Of a stretch of 64,000 nucleotides of DNA, positions 36,795-51,323 are shown piece after piece. This DNA is from Promerops cafer. Lineage: Eukaryota > Chordata > Aves > Passeriformes > Nectariniidae. Positions within the stretch are counted from its first letter, which is position 1, and every line of letters starts with the position of its first letter. A program made the translations under genes and the position numbers. A model generated the notes under the pieces. It was not told the DNA's origin, did no database searches, and saw nothing but the letters and a program-made list of their open reading frames with translations. Where the stretch lies: positions 381,263 to 445,262 of the forward strand of contig VZSE01003980.1 of assembly GCA_013398275.1 (NCBI GenBank), read 5' to 3'.

Positions 36795-39310
36795 TTGTTT
36801 CACCAGAAACTAAGTGTCTATGACATGGTAACACCTGAAAGTGGTTGTGGATCTAATCTATCTTCATTAAACTTCATTCACTGAGTTGACATCTTACTGT
36901 AAAATTGAGATTAAACTCTTCATTTCACTTCTTGTGTCAATACTGTGATAGCTCAATGACATGATTTCTGGACCCAAATAAATTGTTTTACAGAGGTAAG
37001 CAGCTTCCTTACCTCTCACAGATGAATTGGGGTAATCCTGTTTTGAGACCTGCCGCAGCAGGGTGCAGTGTTCATTCCCTTCAGTGTGAAGAAGGACATT
37101 GCATTCAGACTGCAGCAATGACAACAGGAACTGCTGTGGCAGCTGTGGCAGCCCTAAAAACAAAGTGTGATAGTTAGATCAGTGTCCTGGTTCCAACACT
37201 GCCAAACAGCAGGCGTTTGGGGAGCATTACAGGGAAGCCACACTCTTGTAGTGATTCTTCTTCAAGATTCCTTTTCCACCTTTGGCACTTACCAGCTTAG
37301 AAAACTTCTGTCAAAAAGATGATGACGTCCTGACTCCTGGAAGGTAATCTGGCTTTTTGCAACAAGTAACATTAAATTATAAACCAGCTTTGTTAGACTC
37401 GTGCATCTGTTCTTGACCTTCACCTCATAAAACAGGGGTGTTCAGATCAAATCCACAGAGATTATCATCATGGGTTCTATGACATTAATCAGAGAATATG
37501 AAAAGATCTCATGCCACAAGCATCCTACCAGTTTCTGACACTTTTTTCTTAGGGTTCCCACTGAATGAAATATGAATCTGAACTCATTCTGAGGAATTCA
37601 TTTCCCTAAAGATTTTCACTATGCCTTAGAAGGCTACGAGTAATTATGCAACACTTCATTTCTGTCATCAGCTGCTTCGGTAAAAGACTTTCTTTTTATA
37701 CAGATGGAACAGTGGAAAAAAAATAGAAACAAAAAACAACAAACTCCAAACCATAACAAGAGCAAGCGCAACAAACGGATATAAATTCACAAGTGATGGA
37801 AGATACCTTTGTATATTGGAGTAAAAGGGATAGAAATTGGATTTGTATAATCTGCAGTGATATTCCACAGATGTTATTGCTGTTCTTACGATTCTTTTTA
37901 CATCAGTAGTCACTAGGATCATGTCTGTGATGTCTGCTTTGGAGATGCTAGTGCACATGTATATGCTAAATGATCATTGAAAGGCTTTATGTTCACTCTT
38001 TCACTGGAACAATTCACTTTCATGTACAAGGTGTATCTCAATGCTGTGCTACAGTTTTGTGAAATCTGGTCCAAAGGCATACAAATGTCCCTGCACTTGC
38101 ATTTAAATCCATTAGGTACAAGTGCATTATGGTCACAGATGATTAAGAGATTAGGAGATAACCTGACCCTGGTAGCCAGCAAAAGGGAGTGAACTGCTGG
38201 TGTGGTGTTAGTGTAATGTAGTGTACTACAGCTGCGTCAGGATTCAGCATCCACAGCAATTGCATTAGAATGAACAGAGATCATGTGAGGATACCTCCAA
38301 AGAAGGATTAATAGCCCATGATAAACTGACATGTTGTTTACGCCAAAGGGAAAGTAGAGAACAGATTTGAGGCAGTGTGACACAATATAATTCTGGTTAG
38401 CCCACAGCAAATGTTGCATACAAGGAACTCTGACTTTCCCTTAATATGAGATTACATATTCCTTGGCCTATTATAATTCAAACTAAACAAACTCAAATTA
38501 TTCAGAATAAAATATCCAAATCCAGTATGAATAATCCACAGTTGATGAAATCAGTCTACATTTCAAACTCTTAAATTTAATTCTATACTAGACTTAACTG
38601 GGTTTTGGAATTATGTACTGGATTTGTCTTTGATCTGCAGAAGGAGCAAAGAGTACACCACAGCGCTCAAGGAAGGAGAGATGAGTACTGCTTGAGAGAG
38701 GCTAACTAAATTTCTCCTTAAACCATAAAGACTGCCTTTTCAGAAGTGTCCCCTTTCCCAGATGTGCCTTTTTCCACTCTCTTTTGGTTTGCTGAGTATT
38801 TCTGCAAAAGGAAAAGACACACAGGTTACTTAAGGCAACCCAAAGGGACAGATTGCACCTGAGCCCCAGCCTGCACTTGTGACACTGCAGTACAGCCTCC
38901 TACTTTTCTCTGTGCACAGGCAGGCATTCTCAGTCTCCCCACAGCAAAATAGCCATCTTGTGTCACGAGAAAGAAAATAGTCTGCATTTTTATGGTTGAA
39001 GGATTGATTTCCAGAGGAGCTTATTATAAGCTTGGGATTCACGTGTTACTTAAGGGTTCTACTAAATTTTTTCTGTTAATGACTTACTGAAAACTGTATT
39101 TTCTGCTGAGAATTAGATGGAATAGTTCCTTTCTGTGCAAATAAACCTAAATTTTATTCCCAGTACTTTCTTTCTACAATTCCTTCCTATATATGGGTTC
39201 TGATGAAATTTTATAATAATCAGGAAAAAAATTTAGTTCTGCTCCTAGCTGTCTTTTTTCTTGTCCTTCAACTGAGAAGTTTTCCAAGGCCTCAACAGTA
39301 TGAGAATAGG

Positions 39311-39330
39311 AAAAAAAAAAATATATATTA
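39311..39330. repeat. A-run plus (AT)n patch
   Basis: Eleven A residues run into ATATATATTA. Simple sequence. Confidence 0.75.
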
Positions 39331-42300
39331 GACAAAAATAAAAAGAAAGGTGATAAAAATTATCAATCAATTAGAGTTTCAGCCTCTGAACTCAAAATGA
39401 ACTTGTTTATACTTTTATACCTTAAACTTTTGTCTCAGGCATTATTCTCCATTGTTTCAGCAGAATAAAATAGGAATAAATCCTTAATAATACAATACAC
39501 TGAGTTCAACCCCAGGGGATAAGTTCTGGCCTCACCTGTCATATTTAGTCCAGTTATTTTATAAAGTCTCTTCAGAAAATTTCTCAAAAAGGTTATCACT
39601 GAATCAGCTAACAACTTTGTAGTCCAGCTGAAGGTTCTGGCACTACTTTCAGAAGAAAATGTTACTAATTTAAAATAAAAGTGCAAGGAAACTGAGCTAT
39701 ATTTTTAATTTATTTCGCAAATAATGAATGCACAGCCACACCTTGCTTCAAACCATACTTTATTTTAGGTCCATAGCTTGCAAATGAACATTGAACTTCC
39801 AAACCAGACCTTTTGCTGTCTACTCATTACTTCTGTTATACAGTACTTTGCAGTTCCTGTCTGTGCAATTTCCTTTTATTAAGGTACAAACAAAACATGA
39901 TGAATTAAACATGCTATTGTATGTATTTTTTGGCAAGCATGAAAGATGAGGTAATTGAAGAAGGTTATTATTTCCAGCTGTAAAATGCTAGCACATAGTG
40001 ACATTTAAATAATAAGAGAGAAAGTAAAATGGGTGTCATGGTTTTAACAATACTGCCCTCTAAACATCCCAACTCACTGATTTCTACTCATTATTTTGGA
40101 TATACCATTGTCACACTGAAGCTGTGTCTCAGACTATTTAAGTAATTTCTGATATGTAAAAAAAGACTAAATCCATACCTGAAAAAGTGGAAAATGCTGC
40201 AGTAACTAGGTATTTTATTATAACTAGATGTTAGAACCTAGGAAAGTCATGTAGAGATCTCTGAGACATACAGAGTTGCTTCTAGGAAAATTCTTTTTTT
40301 CTTTGTAGAAGAAAAAATCAATTGTAAGAAAATGACTCATCTTTGTTTTTCAGAAATCTGCAATAAACACGTAGGATTTTGTGTGGAATGCTATTTAGTG
40401 GAAGAGAGTTGTCAAGGTTTTCCACACATTCTTCTGATTAACCTTTAGTTCAAGATCATTTTCAGTAAGAAACTATTGTTTCTATCTTGATCTCCTGTCT
40501 GGAAATCTGTTGCAAGCTGTATTTTACCTGGTACATTTTTTTTTCTCAGAAATTATAATTTTTATTACTCAACCATGCAGACAGTAGCTGAACATAAAGC
40601 AGGGAATGGTGCTGTTTCAACTAAGTAGTCCAGTGCTTGAATCGTGAGATGACTGACTCTGTGGGGAGCAATAGGCTGGTTTAATTCTCATGTTCTTACT
40701 GTAATTCTATGGAATTAGCCACTAAAAAGAACACTTAAAGACCTATGATCAATTGCAACGTGTACAGTAATTTTCCATTTGAAAAATAAAACCAGCAAAT
40801 ACTTGGCTTGTTTGAAGCCAATAGCCATTACACGCAACAATGGAGAGTATTGGACTGGGACTGAGCCCCTTGTCTCAGTAAATTTGTAAAAACTGCTGCA
40901 TGTACATGAATTTTTAATCAGTGCTTTGCAGAGGTTCTGTCCATAAGACTTGGCCCATGGAAATCACAGTAACTCATGGATTTTCTTGTTAGGCACATTT
41001 GGTTCTCCCATGTTTGCATACCCTTTAATCTACTTTTCTTGGGAGAATAGCACACAACCCTCTTCAGTGCCTTTACCATCATAATGTTGTCCTCAGCAGT
41101 GTTCCAATCTATCCCTCCAGTTGCACACTTTCAACAGGATTGCTGAAACAAAGAACCAAAGTTCAGCAATTTAAACTTTAAAATCTTTCTCAAGACCTCA
41201 TTTCAGTGATGCTTAAAGAATGCGAACATTTCACAGGTAACAGAGATGCATACCAATGTACATGTAAAGTGATATCAGTATGAATTAAATCCTCCTTAAG
41301 ACATTAAATGGCATCTCTTTTGTTTATGATGTTGAAAAATCTGACATTAAAACAGTCATGCAGCATAGCACTGCATTTCCCTTCAATTATGTGGTAAGGA
41401 AAAAAAAAAGAGGAAAAAAATACAGAAGAATGCAGAAAAAAATCAGCTATTGACGTTCATTAATTGTAGAATTTATTCTACACATTCTAAACACTCCAAA
41501 TGGCTATTAATATAAAGGAAAATCAAATTGCTCATCTTGTGTCCCAAAAAGCAAAATATAACAAAAAACATACTGAAGACTGGCATATACCTTCAGTGTT
41601 TCTTACTTCTGTAAGCAATTTGGTCATGTACACATAGTTCATGAGTTCAGGACCAGCAACCTATACGGTCATCCAGTCTCTCTTCAAACATATCACCAAA
41701 CCATACATTTCATTCTTTTACCACCTTGCTGAGTCTCAGAAACTTGGTTTTATTCAAAGCACATCTTCTAAATATATATCTGAGGTCATCCTAAAATACA
41801 TGAATTAACCACATCCATCTAAAAAAAATGTGACTGTTTGCAATTCACTACTCAAAATATACTATATTTCCTATTTAAATTTGTCTGGCCTCAGAGTCTT
41901 CATATTAAACCTTGTCTGACTTTAGACAGACTAAAAGTCTAGCTAGACTAAAAGTGTAGCTTCATGGCTGTATTTTCTCCATATAAAAGCACTTAGACAC
42001 TGTAAGCAACCCCTCAAGAGTTTTCTTTTTGGTGTCCTTAACACACTGAGCTCTTTTAAGCCTCCTTAAAGCTTTCCACACATTCAATTACACAAAGGCT
42101 AATTTCTATGCCCTATTTTTTTTTCAGCATCTTTTTTCAAATGCAAACACTAAAACTATAAACAGTATTTCAGCATCAACAATTTCTGTAGAATTCTGAG
42201 ATGCATGACATAGAATATATACCCAGTTCTTTCCGAATTAAAAGGAACTTTGAAATATTCTTTGGAACTTGTTAAGGAAGATTTGCACTTTAAAAATCAA

Positions 42301-42757
42301 AGGCCACCACTTTGGATTATTATTACTTCATAAACTCATATTTCACTTTTATAAAATAATCTGCATCAAAATAATATATGGTGATATGAAATTAATTCAT
42401 TTAAATCAAGAGAACTCTTAGGTACATAGGTATGTTAGCTTTGAGGAATTGTGAGAGATCTTATTTAAATTTAAGTTTTGATAAGAAGCACTAATGGAAA
42501 AGTTTGCGCATCTTGTAGTAAACATGCACTTATGGATTCTATGCCAAAGCTGCAGCAGGTATCTTTGGCATAACTCTGTGTTTCATAATTCTGGTATTTG
42601 TGTAGGTGACAATAGAGGTGAGTCTTGGCCTCCCAAGGCTGATATATTTTCAAAGTGTATTATCTTAAGTGCTATTTTTGTCCTTTTTGACAAATCTACT
42701 TTCAAACATCCTTGATCAAAGTAGCTAGCAAGGACTATAGGTACTACACTGCAGTTG

Positions 42758-42782
42758 AAACAAAACAAACAAACAAACAAAT
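42758..42782 (+). repeat. (AAAC)n microsatellite
   Basis: AAACAAAACAAACAAACAAA in near-perfect register; a short tetranucleotide repeat. Confidence 0.9.
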
Positions 42783-44724
42783 AGAAAGGACCTTGGTTAT
42801 CATCTACTTCTATGTGGTACAAATGTGTGAACTGATCTAACAAGATTATTTTCATTGTGATTTAGCCCACCAGGTTTCCCAAAATAAGAAAGTCCTTAAA
42901 AACTGAGATGGAAAAAAGCAGTTTACTGAAACACTTACCACTGCAAATGTTCAGTGATTGATTTAGGACCTGAAATCATAACTATTTTAAGGATCTTCTC
43001 TTTCATTTGGCCTAATTCTGCTTTCTTACTTAAGTTGGTGCTACATATTTGAACCATCACTTGACTATCACTTATCGCTTCAGTCTCACCATCGCTTCAC
43101 ACACTCATATCAGTGTGATATTAATAAGGAGCAGTGGATTCATTCCTTCTACAGATTTTTAGGCAAAGAAAGTGCTGTACATGAGTGAATATTAAAGTTT
43201 ATGCTTTGAATTTCATGTGACTAATTTAAAGGTCATACTTGTTAACTGTTGCAAATTTTTGCCTATGGAACCTTTGACATTATAAAATGAAATTCAATAT
43301 TATAACACTCTAAAATTCCTTCAGCCAATGGATTTTGTTTCATATTATATGGCATTTCACATCTTGAAAGCATGGCATTCCAAGCCTTATTCTTAAGGAA
43401 AAAAACAGAAGTATATTTTGATTATGCAGACACCTGTAAAGACTAATTGTAGATAAGCACATTGTAATCAGGGCTGAAAAGGACATGATACTTTTCTTTT
43501 TATCATTATCACTTGAAAGAGTGGGAAGAAAGTAACTTACATTACAGAGGGAATAGACAGCAGTTTTTATCTGGCAACAGATGTAGAGTTTGATTATGAA
43601 AAGGTGAACACCCTACTCTGGTATTCCTAATTCACTGTTATTAGGTATTCTTGCCATTTTGATTTCTTTCTCTGAAATCTCTCGACTTGCCACTCTTCTC
43701 TAGAGTTACAGGAATCAAATCTCTTACAAACCTAAGGTTTGGGTAGATAAGTCATAGCTTCCGATTGGTGAGCTGTCAGTCCTGCATGTTTACAAAAAAA
43801 ATTTTAATATGTAAAAAACAAAGTCTGTTAACAGCAGGCCTAAATTTGCTGGTTTCTTATTTTCAGTCAAAAGATTTAAAGGAAACTTAAAATGCAGGCA
43901 TCCGAGATTTCTGTAATGGATGTTTTATCATCACAAAATTTCTGTTTCTCTGAAACTATATGTGGAAAATTTCAGCTTTTCAGTACTTGAAAACTATGCT
44001 AGAGGAGGTTATATAGTGAAACATGCAGGATAGAGTGTGACTGGAAGGTTCCACTGTCACTGCCATGTCAGGAGATTGCAGCCAGTCATGTCTGAAAATC
44101 TGGGATGTATTCCTTCTACTCCCACCCCTGTATTTTACATCCTGGCTAGTGTGATAGCAATAATACAGTAATATCTTTTAGATGACATGTTAAATCAAAG
44201 TTTTCCAGAGATTAGCGATTACATGGTACATTTTGAAAAAGAGAAGTACAATAAATCTAGTGTCCTGACAAATTTCTTCAGTAGTCTTCATAACCTTTCC
44301 CCTAAGGCAAGGGCATGGTCTCTTTGGAAATAAGCGTTCACGCTCAAAGACATGTCCTGCTCAAAAAGCTGCTAAAAGATTAACGGATATCTAATGCTCT
44401 AGGACACATTGCAATATACCATTTTTGGAATGCCACAGTTTCACGGTTGCATTAAAGCATAATTTTATTTCTGTGCTCAGCATACAGATTGCAGATGGCT
44501 CCATTTTTCACTGGTTCATTGAAACATTGGCAATTTGAAATACAGTCCTAGAGCCACACGTTATATAAAAAATGTATAAACTGCATATTTACAGGAAATT
44601 AAAATAAGGGTTTTCATGGATTGAGGGTTGTGTGACTGATAAGGGAATTTTAGGTAAGGAAAATTATTTCCTTTGCTACAGAGTCACTATCTGTAGAAAT
44701 GTTACTAAAAAATAATGGAAAAAG

Positions 44725-44781
44725 ACAACCAACTGAAAAAAAACCCACAAAACCCACAAACAAACAAACAGCAACAACAAA
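44725..44781 (+). repeat. A/C-rich low-complexity tract
   Basis: Mostly A and C on the plus strand, with AAACCCAC repeated twice, then (CAAA)n and (CAA)n. It resembles a small version of the tract at 11125-11350. Confidence 0.85.
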
Positions 44782-45079
44782 GCAGTCCTGGAGTTTTCAA
44801 GTTCAGCAAATTTACTGATAAGGTAATTTTTGTTTTTATGTAGTATCCAGTTGTAGCAATTGTATAATATGGATTCCAGCTCAATGCACACCTTCAAGGA
44901 TTAAAAAAAATTCTGTGAAGATATTGACAGTTCTCAGACAAAAAGGACATTTTTTGCATTTGAAAAGTTATCTGCCTTTATCATATTGGCTTTATCATTA
45001 AAATATAACTTCTTCCAAAATAGAGGAAGAAGATGTAGATGTTGATTTTCCTACATGTTACCAGCCAGCATTTGGACAC

Positions 45080-45107
45080 TTTTTTCTTTTTTTTCTTTTT
45101 TTTTTTT
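45080..45107. repeat. T-rich tract with C interruptions
   Basis: Three T-runs separated by single C residues; a pyrimidine homopolymer-like repeat. Confidence 0.85.
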
Positions 45108-46991
45108 AGTATGTTTACATGTTTATAGCACTTTAAAAAGTCTTCTGTCAAAGTTTTCTAGCAATTTTTAAAGGTGAAATATTTTGGAACATGGGAGATG
45201 TATTAGGTAATTAGTTTTCAGGTATGCAGTTCCCTGAGTGTACAGTGGTGGGTCTCAAACTGCTTCAATTCAAACTATTGTAGTCATTCTGACTTATGGT
45301 TTATCCATAAAAACTGATAGGGTTATATGTACTTATGGTCTCCCTGCTGTGTGTACTTATGGCTCCCTGCCATGAGACCTAAGTGTCAAGAACTGCCCTG
45401 GAGTGACAGTTTGTGCATTATCACTGCTGAATTAATGCAGAATGTGCTTTAACACATTCATAAGTGCAGTGGTCATTTGGAACACAAACAAAAATGTATT
45501 CTGTTAAATTAAGGATTATGGTTACGTATTGGGACAGGGAAAATGTAGTGTCTGATCTGAGTCATATGCAAGGTATGTATTCCTGTAGCCTGAAACCCTC
45601 TGCTGGCATCGGGTGTGTTAAGGGTCAAGCAGCAGTGCCACATCTGGACTAGGCAATCTGGAGCACCATAGCTCCTTCTCAGTCGTGATTTACTGCTTGT
45701 TTTCAGAATCAAGGAGGTTTTTTCTGAGATTTGTGAAGAGCGTGAAGAACAGAGCTTAGGCTCCTCAGAAGGGTGTGGATTAATGTCATTTTTAGATCTG
45801 CAAAGGATTTGTGTGATGGGTGCCAATGCACTTGGAAGAGGAGCTGTAGATCCAAAGACTGTATTCAGATAAATCACTGAACAGCCCAACACTATGATAC
45901 TGTGATCCTTTAGGCATATATTACCACTTCAAGATGGATTTTGAACTCAAGGGCAATGTTGCCATCGTCTGTGGAGATCTGTGAAAATACAGATGGAGTT
46001 GAAGCAGAACCAGAGTCCCCAGGTCCTGCTACATAGCCACTAGATTCTAGGAGTCACTCCTCATTGACAGCATCTGAAGGAGGTAAACTTCTGGGAAGTG
46101 ACTTTCAAACAAGATTATTAAAAAATTGTCACCAGTTCTGAACTGTACAAAGCACAGTAAACAGAACAATTCCATTATTCCATTTAGTATTCTGTATTCC
46201 ATTCTCTATCCATGCAGATAATCCCTCATTATTTTTAATGACATATACGGTCCACACGATGTCTGATATAAAAGGGAATGTCATAGTATTTGGGAAGAGC
46301 TTAGGTCCCTTGATAATGGGCACAATGAAGCTACACATACATAAACAGAATGACCACAAATTCCAGTATTTGGTCAACTAGCATAAAACTCAAGTAAACT
46401 TCCTAAATGAAATTGTTAAAGTTAAGAATTAATCAAGGTCAAGCAATGAATGAATCAGGCAGTTTAAAATCTGTGTCTGTGAGAAATTTGGCTACCTCAG
46501 AAGTTTTTAAAAACCCTTACTTCTGGCTAATATACACACAGATTGCAGATTTGGAGATCCAAATCAGTAAACTACAAACAGGCAGCCAAGAATAAAGAGT
46601 GTTCTAGGAATGTGACCAGCAGGTTCTTGGATTCCACTTAGCCAAATACTCCCCCCTTATTTCTGCATGGTGAAATCTAGTGCAGTGGTCATTGCAGGGG
46701 CTTGCTTTAAAGGAACCCAGAATAAGAAAGCAAAACTGGATGGAAGAAATGTGACAATGGCTTTAAAAGTCATTCTTTCATCAAGGCCCACCTATCCCCA
46801 TGCTCTGTGCCAATCTGAAATAATACTCTTTGTGGAAGAGTAAGAATTTGGCAAATGTATGTCTTCTTATATCACTCCATCTCTAGGACTTCCTGACAAA
46901 GATGTGTTCTCTACAGAGACCATTGTTTCTTTGTATCCACAGTTTGCGATTAAATCCTTGTTTGAGACATTTGGCTGTTGACTTCCTCAAA

Positions 46992-47823
46992 GTCAGGGAG
47001 GGCCTGCAGTGAAACCTCGACAAATTAAACACGGGCAATGTTTAATGCATGAAGCTCAACAAGGGGAAGTGCCAAATTCTGCACCTGGGATGGGGCAGCC
47101 CTGGATGTACAGACACTGGGGAATGAGAGGCTGGACAGCAGTGCCATGGAAAGGGCCCTGGGGCTCTGGTCCATGGCAAGTTGAACATGAGCCAGCAGTG
47201 CCCTGGCAGCCAGGAGAGCCAAGTGTGTCCTGGGGGCATCAGGGAAAGCATGGCCAGCTGGGCAAGGGAGGGGATTGTCCTGCTCTGCTCTGCACTGGGG
47301 CAGCCTCACCTCGAGTGCTGGGGGCACTTTTGGGTGCCACAGTGTAATGACATTATTAAATTATTAAATCCAAAGGAGGGCAAAAAAGATGGTGAAGTGC
47401 CTTGAGGGGAAGCCATATGAGAGCAGCTGAGGTCAGTTGGTCTGTTGTGCCTGGAGAAAAGGAGACTGAGGGGAGACCTCATTGCAGTTACAACTTCCTT
47501 GTGTGGGGAAGAGAAGGGGCAGGCACTGATCTCTGTTCTGTGGTGACCAGTGACAGGACCCAAGGGGAGGGCCTGAAGATGAGTCAGGGGAGGTTTAGGT
47601 TGACTATCAGGAAAATTTCTTCACCCAGAGGGTGGTTGGGCACTGGAACAGGCTCTCCAGGGCAGTGGTCACAGCAACAGCCTGACAGAGTTCAATAAAT
47701 GTTTGGACAATGCTCTCGGGCATGTGGTGTGACTCCCTTGTTCTTTGAAGGGCCAGGAATTGGACTCAACGATCCTTGTGGGTCCCTTCCAACTCAGAAT
47801 ATTCTTTGATTCTGCAATTCTGC
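46992..47823 (+). mobile_element. CR1 LINE, second 5'-truncated copy
   Basis: CR1 ORF2 C-terminal sequence is recognisable from REGLQ (about 46996) through MKLNKGKC (about 47049-47072). GCACCTGGGATGGGGCAGCC follows, then a GGGGAGACCTCATTGCAG block, the AGGTTTAGGTTGACTATCAG segment and a CTTCACCCAGAGGGTGGTTG block. It ends in the 3' UTR GTGGGTCCCTTCCAACTCAG and decayed octamers (ATTCTTTGATTCTGCAATTC). The 3' UTR wording differs from the copy at 35535-36500, so a different CR1 subfamily is likely. There are stops within the early coding part (for example the TGA just after REGLQ) and frame changes later, so it is dead. An interrupting ATTATTAAATTATTAAAT run near 47351-47369 is probably a local microsatellite gain. 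Confidence 0.92.
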
Positions 47824-49924
47824 ATCCATATGAGGTCACATTATGCCATACAATCTCATGAAATGGAAGTAGCTATGCTTATGGGACAAGTTTTATAACA
47901 ACAGATAAACAAACACTAAAAAAATTGCATGTCAGACTTCTGGAAAAAAAATTACTCCATTCCCATCAGCTTCCTGATGACTAAGTGTGACCACTACACC
48001 CTTCTCCCAACCCCTGGTGATGGGGTTTGCATAAGTAATGCTGTTTTATGGGGCAAGTAGCTGTCCTCTGTGACTGAGCAACAGTATTGCTTCCCTTTCC
48101 TTCATTATCAAATCCTGAAGGTCCTAGGAACCAAGTAGAAAAAATGTACAGATTTCTTCTTCCCTTCCTACTGGCCTCAAGGTTCATAGAGGCCAGGCTG
48201 ATTACTCCCTTCCTCACCTGTCTTGAAGTTCTAGTGGTGGTAATGATCCTGCCAGAGAACAGGGAAGTGTTCTCTGTGTCTGCAGCAGCCAGAGCACACT
48301 TCATAAAATCAAAAAGTTTTATGTCCTGAGTGGGAAACCTGGATTACAACATCTGCTGGACAGTAAGATTTGTGACCTCACAATGGCCAGAGACACCTCT
48401 GCTGTCCTCTGCTTCCTCCAAACTCTAAGTAACTACAAGTTTCAAGCCTAGATTATGATTTTTATATAGACGGTAAACCGTGTATTGAAATGTGACATAA
48501 TCTGCAGAGAGTTCAGGTGATTAGAAATCACAAGCTGTGTTATAAATTCTATATTAAGCTACTTCTAGATTGTATTATATTGATTCTGTTAGTAGACATT
48601 CTGTGCCATTCTAATCACAAATTCAGTCTTATACTAATCATGAAATCATGTTAAGAAATTAAAGCTTCAATTGTAATTGAGGATTAATGTCGTCATCCTT
48701 CTGCTAAGGATCCCTAAAGGAACCCATCTGTCCCTTCAGTGTCAGATGACATTAAAGCTGTGGAATTTCCAGCTGGTAATACAAGAGCAAAACCAAAGAG
48801 CTATTTCCTCATCAAAAGAAAAATTGTGCAGGAGTCACGTTTCACTGGAAGAATCCAGAAAACATCACAAAATAGTCATTTCCCTGCAGCAACAGCACTA
48901 GGTTCCCTGAAGATTTCCATTATACTTGGTTTCAGATGTGGGGTGGGATATAAGAGCTCAACCCGCACTCTGACTACAAACTTGGTGAAAAAGCTCAGAC
49001 AATAACTTTGTATATAACAAACTGTGTTTCCACACAAAGCAGAACTGTTACACAAGACAATGAGACACTGTGGCATGTTTTAACAGCTTCCTTGATTTCA
49101 CAACCAAGCCTTCTAGAGAGGTCTTTTTCCTACAACAAGCGTGACTCATAAAGCCCACTACCCCTTTAGTGCTCAGGTGATACACTTTCCCCTAAAACAC
49201 ATATCCAGAGAAAGAAACAGTGTGACATATAGGGATTAATGCCAGTTTTGAAGAAATTTCAAAGCAGGACAAAACATGACTCGGTCCTTTCTAAAGTTCA
49301 AAGGGACAAACAGGAGATTTGTCAGCTGTACTAAAATTGTTAAAGCAAAATGCTTACTTAAGTGCTTAACCACAGGGAAGGACAGAGTAGCAAAGTGATA
49401 AACAGATGGCCAGAAACTTTGATGCTGACTGTAAAACTCTCTTTAACCTTTAGTGTCATATGGAATGTGGATATATTCCCTAAAATAATACACAGTGCAC
49501 AGATCTACTTTTGATCTTGTATGTATTACAGTCACACTGTTAATAGTGTCATCCTTTTAAGATGCTGTCCTTGAGATGCCAAACCAGTAACCATTTGGGC
49601 TGGTAGTACAGTCATCTGATAAGGAATAACTGCTTATCTCATCCATGATGCCAAGTTAAAAGAAATAAGAGTACAGTGAGATCAGAATTATCTGCTGAAG
49701 CCATGAGTAATTTGGAATAGCCACAAGAAAGTGGAAAGAGGATTTTTCTGTGGAGCATTCTCTGCTACTCTTGTGTACCACAAAATGGTGGGCTGATGGC
49801 ACTTCTCCATAGAGTTGTTGGAAATGTGCCACATTTCTGTATATTACAGAGCTTTCTTTTATATTTGAGCTATATTATAATAACCTAAATCTACATATAA
49901 ATTTTCCTTGTCTAGTCTAGTTTG

Positions 49925-49941
49925 TTTTTTTTTTTTTTTTT
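49925..49941. repeat. Poly(T) tract
   Basis: A 17-base T homopolymer. Confidence 0.85.
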
Positions 49942-50513
49942 AATTTTCATCACCATGTAAGTGTGAAATTTCATATGAGAAGGTCATAGCATTTATTCTT
50001 TCTTTACAAAGTTTGCGCCCCTAAACTTAGGAGAGCTTGTTTGAAGAGGAGAAAGATGGAATTAGGTTGAAGTATAATTTTGCTAATGTCTCAAAGCCAA
50101 AACCCACAAAAAAATAACAACATACAACATGTAAATTATGTTAGCTTGATCAGAAAGGCTAGCAAATATAACAATGAAATGAAAGAGGCAATAAAATATT
50201 TAATCTCCTGTTAAAAATCTAAGGAATTTTAATTGAAAATTAATTAAAATTTCAAGTAAAATACTTCATATTATGCAGTCACCAGGGAACATGCAAAATA
50301 GAGCTGTTATGAAGGGAGTGAGTTTGGTTTAGTTTTGCAAAGCTCCCAACTGTCAAACTTAAGTAAACATTTTTTTAAGGAACTTGCATGCACATAAATG
50401 AAAATATACAGCAGCTGAAACAAATATGAGGATGAAGCTGGAGTGGCACAGGAAAAGTCATCTCAAATCAAACTATTGTATCTGGAAGACTGACAGGTTT
50501 TTCCCATTACAGT

Positions 50514-50542
50514 AAAAAAAGAAAAAAAAAAAAAAAAAAAAA
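50514..50542. repeat. Poly(A) tract with one G
   Basis: About 29 bases of A interrupted once by G at 50521. No retroelement body is recognised upstream. Confidence 0.88.
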
Positions 50543-51323
50543 TTTTGTTTTTAAAATATATCTCCAGGTCTACAGGAATTGTGAGGCATTTTGCTAAATC
50601 AATTCTAACACAGTCACTGAAGGCATTTCTGTCTATCTGTCTTCACCTTTCTAGTACATTTATTAGGGTCTCCCTTGAGCTCAGAGGCAGGTACAGGGTT
50701 CCTACTCCTATTTGATAAACTGATTCACACAGGAGGAGCACGAAGTCTCCTTCTGCTGTCTCTCTGTAAGGAAGAACAGATGTTCACATGGAGTTCAGCC
50801 TGTGTACATCACTGAGCATGTGAGGCACAGACTTCTGCCTTTTTGGTGTGTGCTCTGCTGTCTCTCTGACTCCTCAGGTTTTTAGAACACGCAGAATTTA
50901 GGCATTTGATGATAGAAAGCCACTAATGCATTGACAATGCAATGCTAATGACATTCACTGAGAATAAGTCCAATTAAGCTATGGTGATTTTGGCTGCAGG
51001 ACAGAATTTCTGTGTGAAACTCATTGCCATGACTCAGAATTTTACTGACACACTTGCAGTGTTGCACTTAGGCACTCACTTCTAGAATCAGTTTTGGAGA
51101 AGGACCTTGGCTTTCACATACAGAGGAATTTTTAATTTTCTTAGTTGTAGACCAAGTCACAAGCTCTTAAAACTGAAATACCAAATATAAACTGAAGGAA
51201 TAAAAGTGTATATGTGAAAATCTAATTGATGCTCAATTTAACGATTCTGGCTCCTTTGTAATGGACAGAAAGTGACATAAAAACTAAATGTAAACTTAAG
51301 CAATCTGTTTTATGCTATGCAGT

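Larger units (their letters stand above)
36501..46991. other. Unannotated AT-rich DNA, no gene seen
   Basis: About 10.5 kb between the two CR1 copies. No gene, RNA or recognised transposon is supported. Simple repeats lie at 36780-36794, 39311-39330, 42758-42782, 44725-44781 and 45080-45107. Local direct duplications occur near 41932-41961 (AGACTAAAAGT twice) and 45327-45372 (TGTACTTATGG…CTCCCTGC twice). A 127-codon minus frame (45509-45892) is Ser-rich and unrecognised. Confidence 0.55.
47824..51323. other. Unannotated AT-rich DNA, no gene seen
   Basis: No supported gene. Minus-strand (47981-48304) and plus-strand (48087-48329) frames overlap each other and match nothing recognised. Homopolymers at 49925-49941 and 50514-50542 are listed separately. 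The 3' border is set by the first base of the LTR. Confidence 0.55.

Noticed and set aside
45243..45266. A CAGTGGTGGGTCTCAAACTG word resembling the terminus of hAT-type DNA transposons
   Set aside because: No matching inverted terminus or 8-bp target duplication was found nearby; the match is short and imperfect.
45509..45892. A 127-codon Ser-rich minus-strand frame
   Set aside because: No family motif, and plus-strand frames overlap it; treated as random.
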